Made by a program: the position numbers and the translations under genes | Shown here: piece by piece, positions 33,693 through 41,426 of the stretch | Layout of the letters: each line of letters begins with the position of its first letter | Numbering within the stretch: position 1 is the first letter of the stretch | Notes under the pieces: model-generated | Databases searched by the model: none | Told to the model about the DNA's origin: nothing | Seen by the model: the letters and a program-made list of their open reading frames with translations, nothing else | From: Candidatus Flexifilum affinis | Lineage (GTDB): Bacteria > Chloroflexota > Anaerolineae > Aggregatilineales > Phototrophicaceae | Reading direction: 5' to 3' | Length of the DNA stretch: 64,000 nt | Assembly: GCA_016713325.1 (NCBI GenBank) | Contig: JADJPJ010000087.1 | Coordinates: 620,001-684,000 of the forward strand

Positions 33693-36600
33693 CGTATTCG
33701 CCCTCCCCCGCCGTCCAGACCAGGATGTTGTTCATGTCGGCGCCCATGTCGACCACCTCGCCCGTCTCGACATCCAGCACATAAACCGTGAAGTAGGAGC
33801 GCGAGGTCTCGGATTGATCGCCGGGCTGAGGAGCGAGGAACGCCACAAAGCGACCATCCGGTGACCACTGGGTAACCCAGTAGACCCACCATGACTCGGG
33901 TGGGCAGTAGACACGAGCCTGACCCGTGAGCGGATCGCGCAGGATGAACGATGGCACCGGGCGGCCAGTGTCGAGTCGCTCCTGTCGTTCGTCCGCGTCG
34001 AGGGAGTATTCCCCATAGCGAAACTGGCCATCGAGCGTCCAGGTCTGCATCCAGTTGAAGGGGGCTGAAGAGAAATACGTCGAGGTCTCGCTATCATAGA
34101 CCATGAGGGTGTCGCGGATCTCGACGGGGTCAACGCCTGGAACACCGTCCACGTAAGGATCGGTCGGCCGAGGTGGCGTGTAGTACAGGTAGCGCCCTGT
34201 GGGGTCCCACTCGACGTTCAGTTCGAGAACAGCGGTCTCGCCTATGCGGGTCTCCGCGAACAACTGATAGGTGTCGGTGGCCAGATCATAAAGGAAGTAG
34301 CGATAGCCGCCCCCGCCGTTCACTCGATCGGGATCAGACAGAGTGAGCGCTGTTCTGACCACCACGAGCGAACCACCAAGGGGCTGCCGGCTGACGAATT
34401 CGGTCGGCAGGCCATTGATCGATCGAGCAGAATCCTGGACCGGTTCCGACGCACTGAACTCACCGGTCTCGACATTGTAGAACTCGCGCAGGAGCTGTTC
34501 GGACTGGCTCTCCTCCGGGACGTAGCCCAGGAAGTCCAGATAAACACGATTTTTGTCGTACCAGCCGTAGCCCTGTAGCACAGCGTCACGCTCGTCGCCA
34601 GCCATCAGAACAGTGGCAACACTGCCGTCTGGCCGCGAAACGACAACACCGCCGTCAAGGGTCAGCATCCAGGTATTGTCCCAGGAGAAGTCGCAGGGAA
34701 GACCCAGGGCGCAGGGCGGCAGCGTCTCATCCGGCGCCAGGTGGCCGGTGGACATGTCGAGCGCCCACATGACGCCGCTGTTCGGCACGGTGCCGAGGAG
34801 GCGTCCCATCATGGCGAAGGTCGCAGAGCGATCCGCAAACGAGACCGGCGAAACATAGGGGCAGATTTCTTCCGGTTCCTGCACCAGTTCGGGCGACAAC
34901 GTGGGTTCCACGAAGGGTAGTCGAGTCGGAATGACCGTGGGCGTGAGGGTCGGCAGCGCCGTGCCCACACTGTCCGGGAGCGGCGTGGCGGTTGGCCGAA
35001 TGCGAATCGCATTGGGTATGGCCTGAGCCGTGCCCACGGCGGTTGCCGTCGCTTCCGCGACCATCGTGTCGTATGCCTTCTCAAGACGGTAGATGATGGC
35101 ATGGTTCGCGCTGGAGCGTACCACGGCAAGCTGACGATTCGGGCTGAGGACCATCTCGGACGGGCGCACGCCATACTGGCGTCGGAACGCTTCGCGCACG
35201 AGATCTACATCTGGAACACTGGACGTTCGCTCGGGCAGTGAAGGCAGACGCACGCGCGCTCCGGTGGTGACGTTGATGGCATAGATCAATGTAGTGCTCG
35301 CGCCACCAACCCGCGGCACATATCCGCCGGCAAATTCACTGCTCAGGCCTTCGCACAGCAGCACGCCGAGCTCTTCGATCTGCTCGGCGGACAGTCCTTC
35401 GGTCAGCGTCCGCCATTCGCGGGAAAAAGCCAATGCCTGGTCGGTGAAACGTTCAGTCAGGCACTCGGGCACCCCAGCGATGCGCACCAGGGCGCTGGTC
35501 GCTTCCGGCGCGGGCGTGAGCGTCGGCGTCGGTGTGTGAAGTGCGAGCGCAGCAGCTTCGTCCGGCGCGCGGCAGACCTGCTGCGCCAGTCGGGCGACAT
35601 CATCGGCCGGGCGATAAAAGGCGATCCGCTCCCAGAGCTTGCCCCAGGTATCTCTCAGGTCCGGATAGTTGGCCAGCAGGCAGGCGGGCACGCCGGATGA
35701 ATCGTACTCTATGCCATAGATTCGATCCGGCGCGCCTCCGACAGAGCTGCCCACCACGTAAGCGGTCTGATCGTCGATCCAGCCGAAATCCACCGCATTC
35801 GCCGGCAGATCGGTCCCGGCGATGTATGCACGCTGACCGAAGCCCATGGTATACACGGCCACCGCGCCATTCGGGGCATGCTGACTTGAGGGATCGGCTG
35901 CGTAGACGACCAGAAAGCTCTCCCACGACGGACTGGGAATAACGCGCTGCAATGACATGTCCGCAGGAACATTGAACTGAAGTCTGCGCCGTACCGAAGC
36001 GGCGACATCATAGATCTCGATGCCAGGGTAGAAGTCACTTTCAGGCGGAGCATCCACCAGAAAACGATGACCGTCAGGCCAGTTCTCGATACGCGGCCCC
36101 GTGAACGAAAGGCGCTCCCGTCTCAGGACGGATCCCGTCTCGATGTCCCAGAGCCACCATTCCGTATCGGTCATGGTGACGAGCCGGCGGCTGTCGTCGG
36201 TGAAATAGACTTCCTGGAAACCGGGGGTGAAATCCAAAATCTCGTACTGCGCGCGCCCACTCGCGGCATCGTAACGCTGCCACCCTGCCAATATCGACTC
36301 GCCGGTAGCATCGTAGGCAAAAAGCGCGTTGCCTTCGAGGTCGCTGATCGCCGTATCGAAGCGCAGCACAGGGCGGCCGTCCTCAAGCTCGTAGATTGCT
36401 ATGGGCGATTCTGCGCCCACTTCGCGGAGCGCGATGCGCTGCGCACCGGGATGTACGGCCAACACCTGCCCGCCGGCGGGGCTGAGGAATTCCACACTGC
36501 CAACGCCTCGAGTTTCGTCGAACAGATACAGGAGCACCCCTACCCGTCCAGCGGCGGCTGTCGCCGGCTGGAGGATGTCGAGCAAGGTGATTGTCAGCGG

Positions 36601-37563
36601 GTGGTAGTTCCAGTCGGCGCGATAGTCGTAGCCGAAGAGCGTCCGCACAAACGGGATAACCTCACTACTGCTCTGCCCCATCACATGCTGAAGACCAGAG
36701 GAGCCGGCCGTGCTCAGTTCTGCCTGGGTCAGCGCATTGAGCGCGCGGCCAAGCGGGATCTCGTAGGCGGCGCGGGTTCGCGTGTCCACCTGAACCAGGT
36801 TGCCAGTATCCGTCTTGAGCACATACATCAAATTGCCAGCCGCGCTGAACCACAGCGAAACCGGATCGTTCTCAAAGCGCTCGCTCTCAATATCCTGAAA
36901 CGAAACCAATGCGCTGGCGTGGGCGTCGATCAACTGATACCGACCAGGAATGGCTGCCAGGAGGATGTCACTGGGACCCATAAACAAGCTGCCGGAGCGA
37001 TAGTCGAAAAACGCGTACGCATCGACACGGCCGGGAAGCCGGGAATCGCCCAGGTCGAGCGCGGCATTGACATCCCACAGCCAGGGCAGAAGATCGGTAT
37101 CGTTCTCGCTGCGACGAGTGGCCTGTGAGGCGGGGACCACCGCAGTGAAGACCAGGTACGAGTCATCGTCCGAGAACATCAGCGGTCCGGTGACGTAATT
37201 GGAGCCAGGGGGTTCGATGGTTGCGGCGACAGAGCCGTTTTCGGTGTTCCACAGTTCGACACGTCGGTCGATGGCCAGGGCCAACCATCGCCCGCTGTGG
37301 CTAAACCGATAGGCGTTGTACGTGCCGCTCTCGTAGAGCTCGAAGCGCGTCTCCAGCGTGGTCGCATCCATGAGAGAGAGCGAACCATCCGTCTGGACGA
37401 GGGCAAGCTGGTCACCCACCGCATCGTAGCGTACACTCGCCGGTGGCAGCCCACCCAACTGGCGAAGCCGAGAGAAGAACTCAGGCGGCGAGTCCTGACC
37501 GAAAACCAGCCCAACGATACCGAGCACGAACAAACCCAGCATCAGAACGGCGGCGCGCCTCAT
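33685..37563 (-). CDS. Large secreted beta-propeller-type repeat protein
   Basis: 1,292 residues from ATG 37563 (GGGAG 8 bases upstream), beginning with a signal peptide or anchor (LMLGLFVLGIVGLVFGQ). The body is WD40/TolB-like: recurrent blade phrases such as FSHSGRWLALAIDRRVELWN, FTDDSRRLVTMTDTEWWLWDIETG, DPTGRYLYYTP and SPDGRFVAFLAPQ. Two blade-rich halves are joined by linkers with TPTPTLTPAPE (about 650) and a second Thr/Pro stretch near residue 870. It is the longest gene in the window and first of its minus-strand operon. No enzyme motif is seen; likely a cell-surface scaffold or receptor. Confidence 0.75.
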   Translation of the reverse strand: MRRAAVLMLGLFVLGIVGLVFGQDSPPEFFSRLRQLGGLPPASVRYDAVGDQLALVQTDGSLSLMDATTLETRFELYESGTYNAYRFSHSGRWLALAIDRRVELWNTENGSVAATIEPPGSNYVTGPLMFSDDDSYLVFTAVVPASQATRRSENDTDLLPWLWDVNAALDLGDSRLPGRVDAYAFFDYRSGSLFMGPSDILLAAIPGRYQLIDAHASALVSFQDIESERFENDPVSLWFSAAGNLMYVLKTDTGNLVQVDTRTRAAYEIPLGRALNALTQAELSTAGSSGLQHVMGQSSSEVIPFVRTLFGYDYRADWNYHPLTITLLDILQPATAAAGRVGVLLYLFDETRGVGSVEFLSPAGGQVLAVHPGAQRIALREVGAESPIAIYELEDGRPVLRFDTAISDLEGNALFAYDATGESILAGWQRYDAASGRAQYEILDFTPGFQEVYFTDDSRRLVTMTDTEWWLWDIETGSVLRRERLSFTGPRIENWPDGHRFLVDAPPESDFYPGIEIYDVAASVRRRLQFNVPADMSLQRVIPSPSWESFLVVYAADPSSQHAPNGAVAVYTMGFGQRAYIAGTDLPANAVDFGWIDDQTAYVVGSSVGGAPDRIYGIEYDSSGVPACLLANYPDLRDTWGKLWERIAFYRPADDVARLAQQVCRAPDEAAALALHTPTPTLTPAPEATSALVRIAGVPECLTERFTDQALAFSREWRTLTEGLSAEQIEELGVLLCEGLSSEFAGGYVPRVGGASTTLIYAINVTTGARVRLPSLPERTSSVPDVDLVREAFRRQYGVRPSEMVLSPNRQLAVVRSSANHAIIYRLEKAYDTMVAEATATAVGTAQAIPNAIRIRPTATPLPDSVGTALPTLTPTVIPTRLPFVEPTLSPELVQEPEEICPYVSPVSFADRSATFAMMGRLLGTVPNSGVMWALDMSTGHLAPDETLPPCALGLPCDFSWDNTWMLTLDGGVVVSRPDGSVATVLMAGDERDAVLQGYGWYDKNRVYLDFLGYVPEESQSEQLLREFYNVETGEFSASEPVQDSARSINGLPTEFVSRQPLGGSLVVVRTALTLSDPDRVNGGGGYRYFLYDLATDTYQLFAETRIGETAVLELNVEWDPTGRYLYYTPPRPTDPYVDGVPGVDPVEIRDTLMVYDSETSTYFSSAPFNWMQTWTLDGQFRYGEYSLDADERQERLDTGRPVPSFILRDPLTGQARVYCPPESWWVYWVTQWSPDGRFVAFLAPQPGDQSETSRSYFTVYVLDVETGEVVDMGADMNNILVWTAGEGEYDD

Positions 37564-37779
37564 TCGCGAACTCCCTCGTTGAGCGGCATCCAGGTGATCT
37601 TCGCCAATTCGAGTATAAGCCAAAAGAGATCCAATTGATCATGTACGGGTACCCCACGGCATACAGGCGGGCGGCCAATTCAAGCATGACGCAGTCCAAT
37701 GACAGATGTTACTATTGGGCCATGCTAGAACTTGGTGCACTTCCCGAGAGGAACAGCCGTGAGGAAGTATTGGAGTGAT
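37564..37779. promoter_or_regulatory. Divergent intergenic region between propeller and FecR-like genes
   Basis: 216 bases between divergent starts. On the minus strand TATACT (AGTATA at 37612-37617) is a good -10 for the propeller operon but has a poor -35. On the + strand GGAG before the ATG at 37780 supports that start. ATGACA at 37699-37704 has no -10 at a proper distance. Confidence 0.35.
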
Positions 37780-39534
37780 ATGAAACACAGCGACTCGCGT
37801 TTGCACCGCATACTGCACCACGCCGCGCTGTCAGGGCAGATGGCGGTTCTCGTCCTTGCCATTCTGACCATCGGAATGACTGTGCAATCCGTCCGCGCGC
37901 AGAACGCACAGACCTGTCCCGGCACTATCGAGCAAGCCTTCTCCAGAGCGCTGACTACCTGCCAGTCGGCAACTGCCGCAGATGGCACTTGTTTTGGTGC
38001 GGGAAATGTGGTTGTCGAAGCCAGAGTGGCCGCCAGCTTCTTCGAACAACCGGGAGACCGGGTGCGGCTGGACGACATCCGACTGATCCGCACCGTGTCG
38101 GCCGCGCCGAGTTGGAGCACGGCATTTCTCAAGCTGCATGCATCATTCCATCGGTCGCAAGGTCGCACGACGACCATGTGGCTGTTCGGAAACACCCTCT
38201 TTGCCAACAACAGCCGCCGCGCGCCAGAATTGGAAGTCGTTACCACGGCGACCGCCCTCCTTCGCAGTCGCCCCGATCAATCCTCGGAAGTTATCCGCCA
38301 GGTTCCCGTCAATACGACGCTGACCGCCAATGGCCGCACCACATCCGGCGGATGGATACGCGTTTTCACCCCTGACCTGGATGCAATGAGCTGGGTCTCC
38401 AGCAATTCGGTCAGCAGTGGCGGCCTGCTCCTAGAGTCGGTGGAAGATCCGGAAGCCGGCTACGCACGACCGTTCCTGTTCAATTTCCTGAGTAGCGGCC
38501 AGGACGATGCGCCCTGCGAGGGTGCGCCGGAAAGCGGCCTGCTGGTTCAGACAGCGGACACGCGCGGCCAGTATCCACTCGTCAGCAACAATACGCTTAT
38601 GTACATCTCTGGAACGGTCTTCCTCCAGGCCAAACCAGGCGGAACTTTCAATCTCAATGTGATCGAAGGTTCTGTCGCCGTCACAACCGACCTGCAGAAC
38701 CTTGACGATGCCACCCGCTTCATTGCCGTTCCCACCGGTTCGCGAGTGCTCATCTCACTGGACGAGGTCGGCCTCGCATCCACCCAGGACCTTGTCCCGG
38801 AGCCCTATGACGTCACAGACTTCGTCGGATTGCACCTCAACAGGCTGCCGCGCCCCATCTCTGCGGTGAGCGAACCGCTCAGCATCGAGCAGATTGCCAC
38901 TCAGTCAGCAGATGCGGCAATACCTGTCGTTCCGACCAGCGATACCGTCATTCAGGCGATACCGACCGTAGACGCGACCTGCCGCCGGGCCATGCGCATT
39001 AACGACATTCTCTACGCCGGGCCGGGAAGTTTCTATGAAGCCACCGGCCAATTGCTCAGCGGTGCTGTGGTCGTGCCGTCAATGCAGGCGCTCGACCCGG
39101 ACGGCAACACCTGGTGGCAGATCATCTCGGGCGACTGGGTAAAGCGAGAGTCCGTGCGTGAGCGCGGCGTCTGTGAGGCAATACCCTTTGCGGATGCAGA
39201 AGCGCCACCGCCCACCAACCTTGTCGTTCTGGAGACATGTGAGGCCGGCAATGGTCCTGTGCGCGTCGGCCAGCAGGTCACTTTCCGCTTCACGCCACCC
39301 TCCTTCGCAAGTCTTGGCGATGCCATGGCGGCGCCAGGCGTTGACCCGGGGAGAATCGTTGTCGACGGCGCCACTCAACTCCAGGTGCGGGCAGAAGAGC
39401 CACAGCGCCTGACGGCCACTGCAGTTTCGCGCTCATTCTCCGGCGACTGGACCGCAACCGAGGGCACGCATCGCATCATCGGCGAGCGTCTGAGCTACAG
39501 CCTGGTGTGCGATCTCACGGTGCCACCTGGCTAG
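37780..39534 (+). CDS. Secreted FecR/SH3-domain protein
   Basis: 584 residues from ATG 37780 (GGAG shortly upstream). A signal peptide (MAVLVLAILTIGMTVQSVRAQ, about 17-40) precedes an SH3-type module (LEVVTTATALLRSRPDQSSEVIRQVP) near 150-215. A FecR-like segment follows, with NLNVIEGSVAVTT and FIAVPTGSRVLISLDEVG (about 285-345). A second SH3-like part lies at about 405-460 (MRINDILYAGPGSFYEATGQL). FecR domains usually sense or organise surface signals. The gene precedes the RiPP locus and shares its direction, but a separate promoter lies between them. Confidence 0.75.
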   Translation: MKHSDSRLHRILHHAALSGQMAVLVLAILTIGMTVQSVRAQNAQTCPGTIEQAFSRALTTCQSATAADGTCFGAGNVVVEARVAASFFEQPGDRVRLDDIRLIRTVSAAPSWSTAFLKLHASFHRSQGRTTTMWLFGNTLFANNSRRAPELEVVTTATALLRSRPDQSSEVIRQVPVNTTLTANGRTTSGGWIRVFTPDLDAMSWVSSNSVSSGGLLLESVEDPEAGYARPFLFNFLSSGQDDAPCEGAPESGLLVQTADTRGQYPLVSNNTLMYISGTVFLQAKPGGTFNLNVIEGSVAVTTDLQNLDDATRFIAVPTGSRVLISLDEVGLASTQDLVPEPYDVTDFVGLHLNRLPRPISAVSEPLSIEQIATQSADAAIPVVPTSDTVIQAIPTVDATCRRAMRINDILYAGPGSFYEATGQLLSGAVVVPSMQALDPDGNTWWQIISGDWVKRESVRERGVCEAIPFADAEAPPPTNLVVLETCEAGNGPVRVGQQVTFRFTPPSFASLGDAMAAPGVDPGRIVVDGATQLQVRAEEPQRLTATAVSRSFSGDWTATEGTHRIIGERLSYSLVCDLTVPPG

Positions 39535-39552
39535 ATGTTCGCGTAGCGGTCG

Positions 39553-39561
39553 TGATATAAT
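39553..39561 (+). promoter_or_regulatory. Extended -10 promoter of the RiPP locus
   Basis: TGATATAAT: a perfect -10 (39556-39561) with the TGn extension. No clear -35, as expected for extended -10 promoters. The start point would be near 39568. Confidence 0.5.
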
Positions 39562-39620
39562 CGGACTGACCAATGACATCCAACCAGGCACCAACTACGC
39601 CGGTTGCAGGCAGATGCACG

Positions 39621-39899
39621 ATGATTGATTTGAACAGCAAGCTAGTCGCAAGCAGCAACCAGATTTCCACGGAGATGCCGAACGAAACCGTCATTCTCGA
39701 TGTCGTCAATGGCATTTATTACGGTCTGGACGAGGTGGGGACATTCATCTGGAATCAGGTTCAGTCGCCACAAACAGTTCAGTCACTTGTTGAAGCGTTG
39801 CTTGATGAGTATGATGTCACTGTCGATCAGGCGCAGCGGGATGCCGTACGTCTGTTAAGCGAGCTGCAAGGGATTGGTCTTGTGCATGTTGTCGCATGA
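39621..39899 (+). CDS. PqqD-like RiPP recognition element (lasso B1-type)
   Basis: 92 residues from ATG 39621. An ATG at 39573 would add 16 polar residues and make an almost leaderless mRNA; family length favours 39621. Typical PqqD/RRE features: VILDVVNGIYYGLDEVGTFIWNQVQSPQTVQSLVEALLDEYDVTVDQAQRDAVRLLSEL. Such winged-helix proteins bind the leader of RiPP precursors and present it to modifying enzymes. The precursor, an HPr-kinase-like and an asparagine-synthetase-like gene follow, which matches a lasso-type locus. Confidence 0.88.
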   Translation: MIDLNSKLVASSNQISTEMPNETVILDVVNGIYYGLDEVGTFIWNQVQSPQTVQSLVEALLDEYDVTVDQAQRDAVRLLSELQGIGLVHVVA

Positions 39900-39965
39900 T
39901 CGGACAGGCAATGGGCACAACCGATCGTGACTTGCATGAATCTTGTAAGTCTTTCGCAGAAATGC

Positions 39966-39994
39966 GTGACAAATGGTTCGAATACCTGTATACT
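39966..39994 (+). promoter_or_regulatory. Promoter inside the precursor's upstream frame
   Basis: GTGACA (39966-39971) and TATACT (39989-39994) with a 17-base spacer, each one mismatch from consensus. Transcripts would start near 40001 and carry only the precursor start at 40064, not the upstream ATG at 39896. It gives the precursor its own, probably higher, expression. Confidence 0.55.
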
Positions 39995-40063
39995 GACATA
40001 GGTGAACTAACGCGCATGGGTTTTACCGCTAGTTTCCGCACTAATCCCGGAGGAATCACGCAC

Positions 40064-40381
40064 ATGGCACGAGCATCTAGAATGCTGAAGCGATATGCAA
40101 CGCCGAACCTGACAGTTTTTGGACCGCTCGAGAACCTTACGACCCTGACCCTGAACGGTTCCTCGCTCGATCAGGCCTGCGGGAGCGGTGCCAACTTTAG
40201 CGACAATCCTTTCGGTTCTCAGGCCTGCTTTGTGCCACCGGCGCCTGAAGCGACGACGGTGCCCGCGGATGGCGGCGTCACCGCTCCCATCACCGTGCCC
40301 GAGCTGCCTGTCGATCTGGAACTGGTCAGTCCTGAGCTGGCTCAGGAACTAACCGACCTGAGCACATCGGGCGGCGGCTAG
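40064..40381 (+). CDS. Lasso-RiPP-type precursor peptide
   Basis: 105 residues from ATG 40064, preceded by GGAGG. A longer frame from 39896 exists (ATGA overlap with the PqqD stop) but the internal promoter and Shine-Dalgarno support 40064. Residues 11-26 fit YxxPxLxxxGxxxxLT exactly (Tyr11, Pro14, Leu16, Gly20, Leu25, Thr26), the lasso leader motif. If Thr27 is the -2 Thr, the core starts at Thr29 and Asp36 is at ring position 8; Cys39 and Cys55 could pair. Unlike usual precursors, 49 more residues follow Phe56, rich in Pro, Val and acidic residues. Cleavage sites are inferred. Confidence 0.8.
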   Translation: MARASRMLKRYATPNLTVFGPLENLTTLTLNGSSLDQACGSGANFSDNPFGSQACFVPPAPEATTVPADGGVTAPITVPELPVDLELVSPELAQELTDLSTSGGG

Positions 40382-40454
40382 TCGCCACAATCCCTCGCTC
40401 AGTGAGGGTTGATGGCATTTCACGCAGCACCAACCGCTTTACAACCTCCGGTTA

Positions 40455-41426
40455 CTACGAACTATGTCGAGAGATGATCTCTCGACATAGTTTTGTTAAT
40501 TGGTGGTGACCATTCGGAGTCACCATCAGAAACACAGGGATCCTTTGCAGAAGTGCGTCGATGACTTCAAAGTCCCTCTGACGCATCGAGGCATTGGTGA
40601 GAAAGCGCAGATACACCGAACGCATCAGCGTGAACAGCGCCGATGATCCGCCAAACTGCGAAATCCGCCACACTTCTTCCCGCCCCGCCAGTATGTACAC
40701 AGCCTCCAGTGGAACCACCTCTTCGATGGTACCGACGGTCAGCCAATGAAGTGGGTGCTCGAGCTTTTCGTGATCGGGTGCCGGCGAAAACGTGCCGGTC
40801 TCGCCAAAGAGCGCATGTGCGGCATCAGGCAGCAGGCGAACCCTCGGAGGTCCCTGGGGGATGAGGAGTCGCTCTCCCACCACGTAGAGGGCGCACAGAT
40901 CGTCGGAACGAACCTCAGCCCCGCTCTGCTCAAATGCCGCGGCAAGAGTCGACTTTCCCGCGCCGCTGGCCCCTGTAATGGCGATCCCCTTTCCGGAAAT
41001 GTCGACGACGCTCGCGTGGAGCGCCGGCACCCCGCGAAGGCGAAGCACCAACCCTAGTCCCGGTCCGAAGATGTTGAATGCACGTACAGCGGGGTCCACA
41101 TGCGTGCCCCAGCGGGTGTAGAACTTACTACCATCGATACTGAAAGCGAGGGTCATGTGATCGCCGTAGCGCCATTGCAGGAATTGTCCGTCATCGGATT
41201 GGCGAACAGTCTGTTTGTCCATGACTGACGGCGCGTCCGCTGCAAGCGTGAGAGACTCCGCGGGTACCCAGCGTGGAGATTCGGAATCGAGTCCGGGGGG
41301 CATTTCATCATCAAATATTGTGAGATCGGCGGCGGCATCATCCGCGAATTCACGCAGTCCATGAATAGGCGCGGTACTGCGGATTCTGAGACCATATAAA
41401 CTGTAGCGATGCCATGCCACATTCAT
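40455..41426 (-). CDS. HPr kinase-like protein of the lasso-type locus
   Basis: 323 residues. The Walker A motif is GASGAGKST near residue 180 with SVVDISGKGIAI before it. DDLCALYVVGERLLIPQGPPRVRLLP follows, like the HPrK/P C-terminal domain. The N-terminal 150 residues are beta-rich and lack the HPrK N-domain. Such proteins accompany lasso and related RiPP clusters, where some phosphorylate the peptide; the role here is inference. It overlaps the cyclase stop by one base as TGATG, and its last codons form part of a perfect hairpin. Confidence 0.85.
   Translation of the reverse strand: MNVAWHRYSLYGLRIRSTAPIHGLREFADDAAADLTIFDDEMPPGLDSESPRWVPAESLTLAADAPSVMDKQTVRQSDDGQFLQWRYGDHMTLAFSIDGSKFYTRWGTHVDPAVRAFNIFGPGLGLVLRLRGVPALHASVVDISGKGIAITGASGAGKSTLAAAFEQSGAEVRSDDLCALYVVGERLLIPQGPPRVRLLPDAAHALFGETGTFSPAPDHEKLEHPLHWLTVGTIEEVVPLEAVYILAGREEVWRISQFGGSSALFTLMRSVYLRFLTNASMRQRDFEVIDALLQRIPVFLMVTPNGHHQLTKLCREIISRHSS
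40460..40492. terminator. 15-base perfect hairpin terminating the precursor, within the kinase 3' end
   Basis: Arms AACTATGTCGAGAGA (40460-40474) and 40478-40492, loop TGA, followed on the + strand by TTGTTAATT. It terminates the precursor transcript and, on the other strand, encodes the final residues of the convergent kinase gene (stop at 40455). Confidence 0.78.

Noticed and set aside
36067..37128. 353-codon + strand frame opposite the propeller gene
   Set aside because: Antisense shadow of the beta-propeller coding sequence without supporting features.
40460..40492. Inverted repeat as end of a mobile element
   Set aside because: It is a single stem-loop with a three-base loop and T-tail between convergent genes, with no transposase near.
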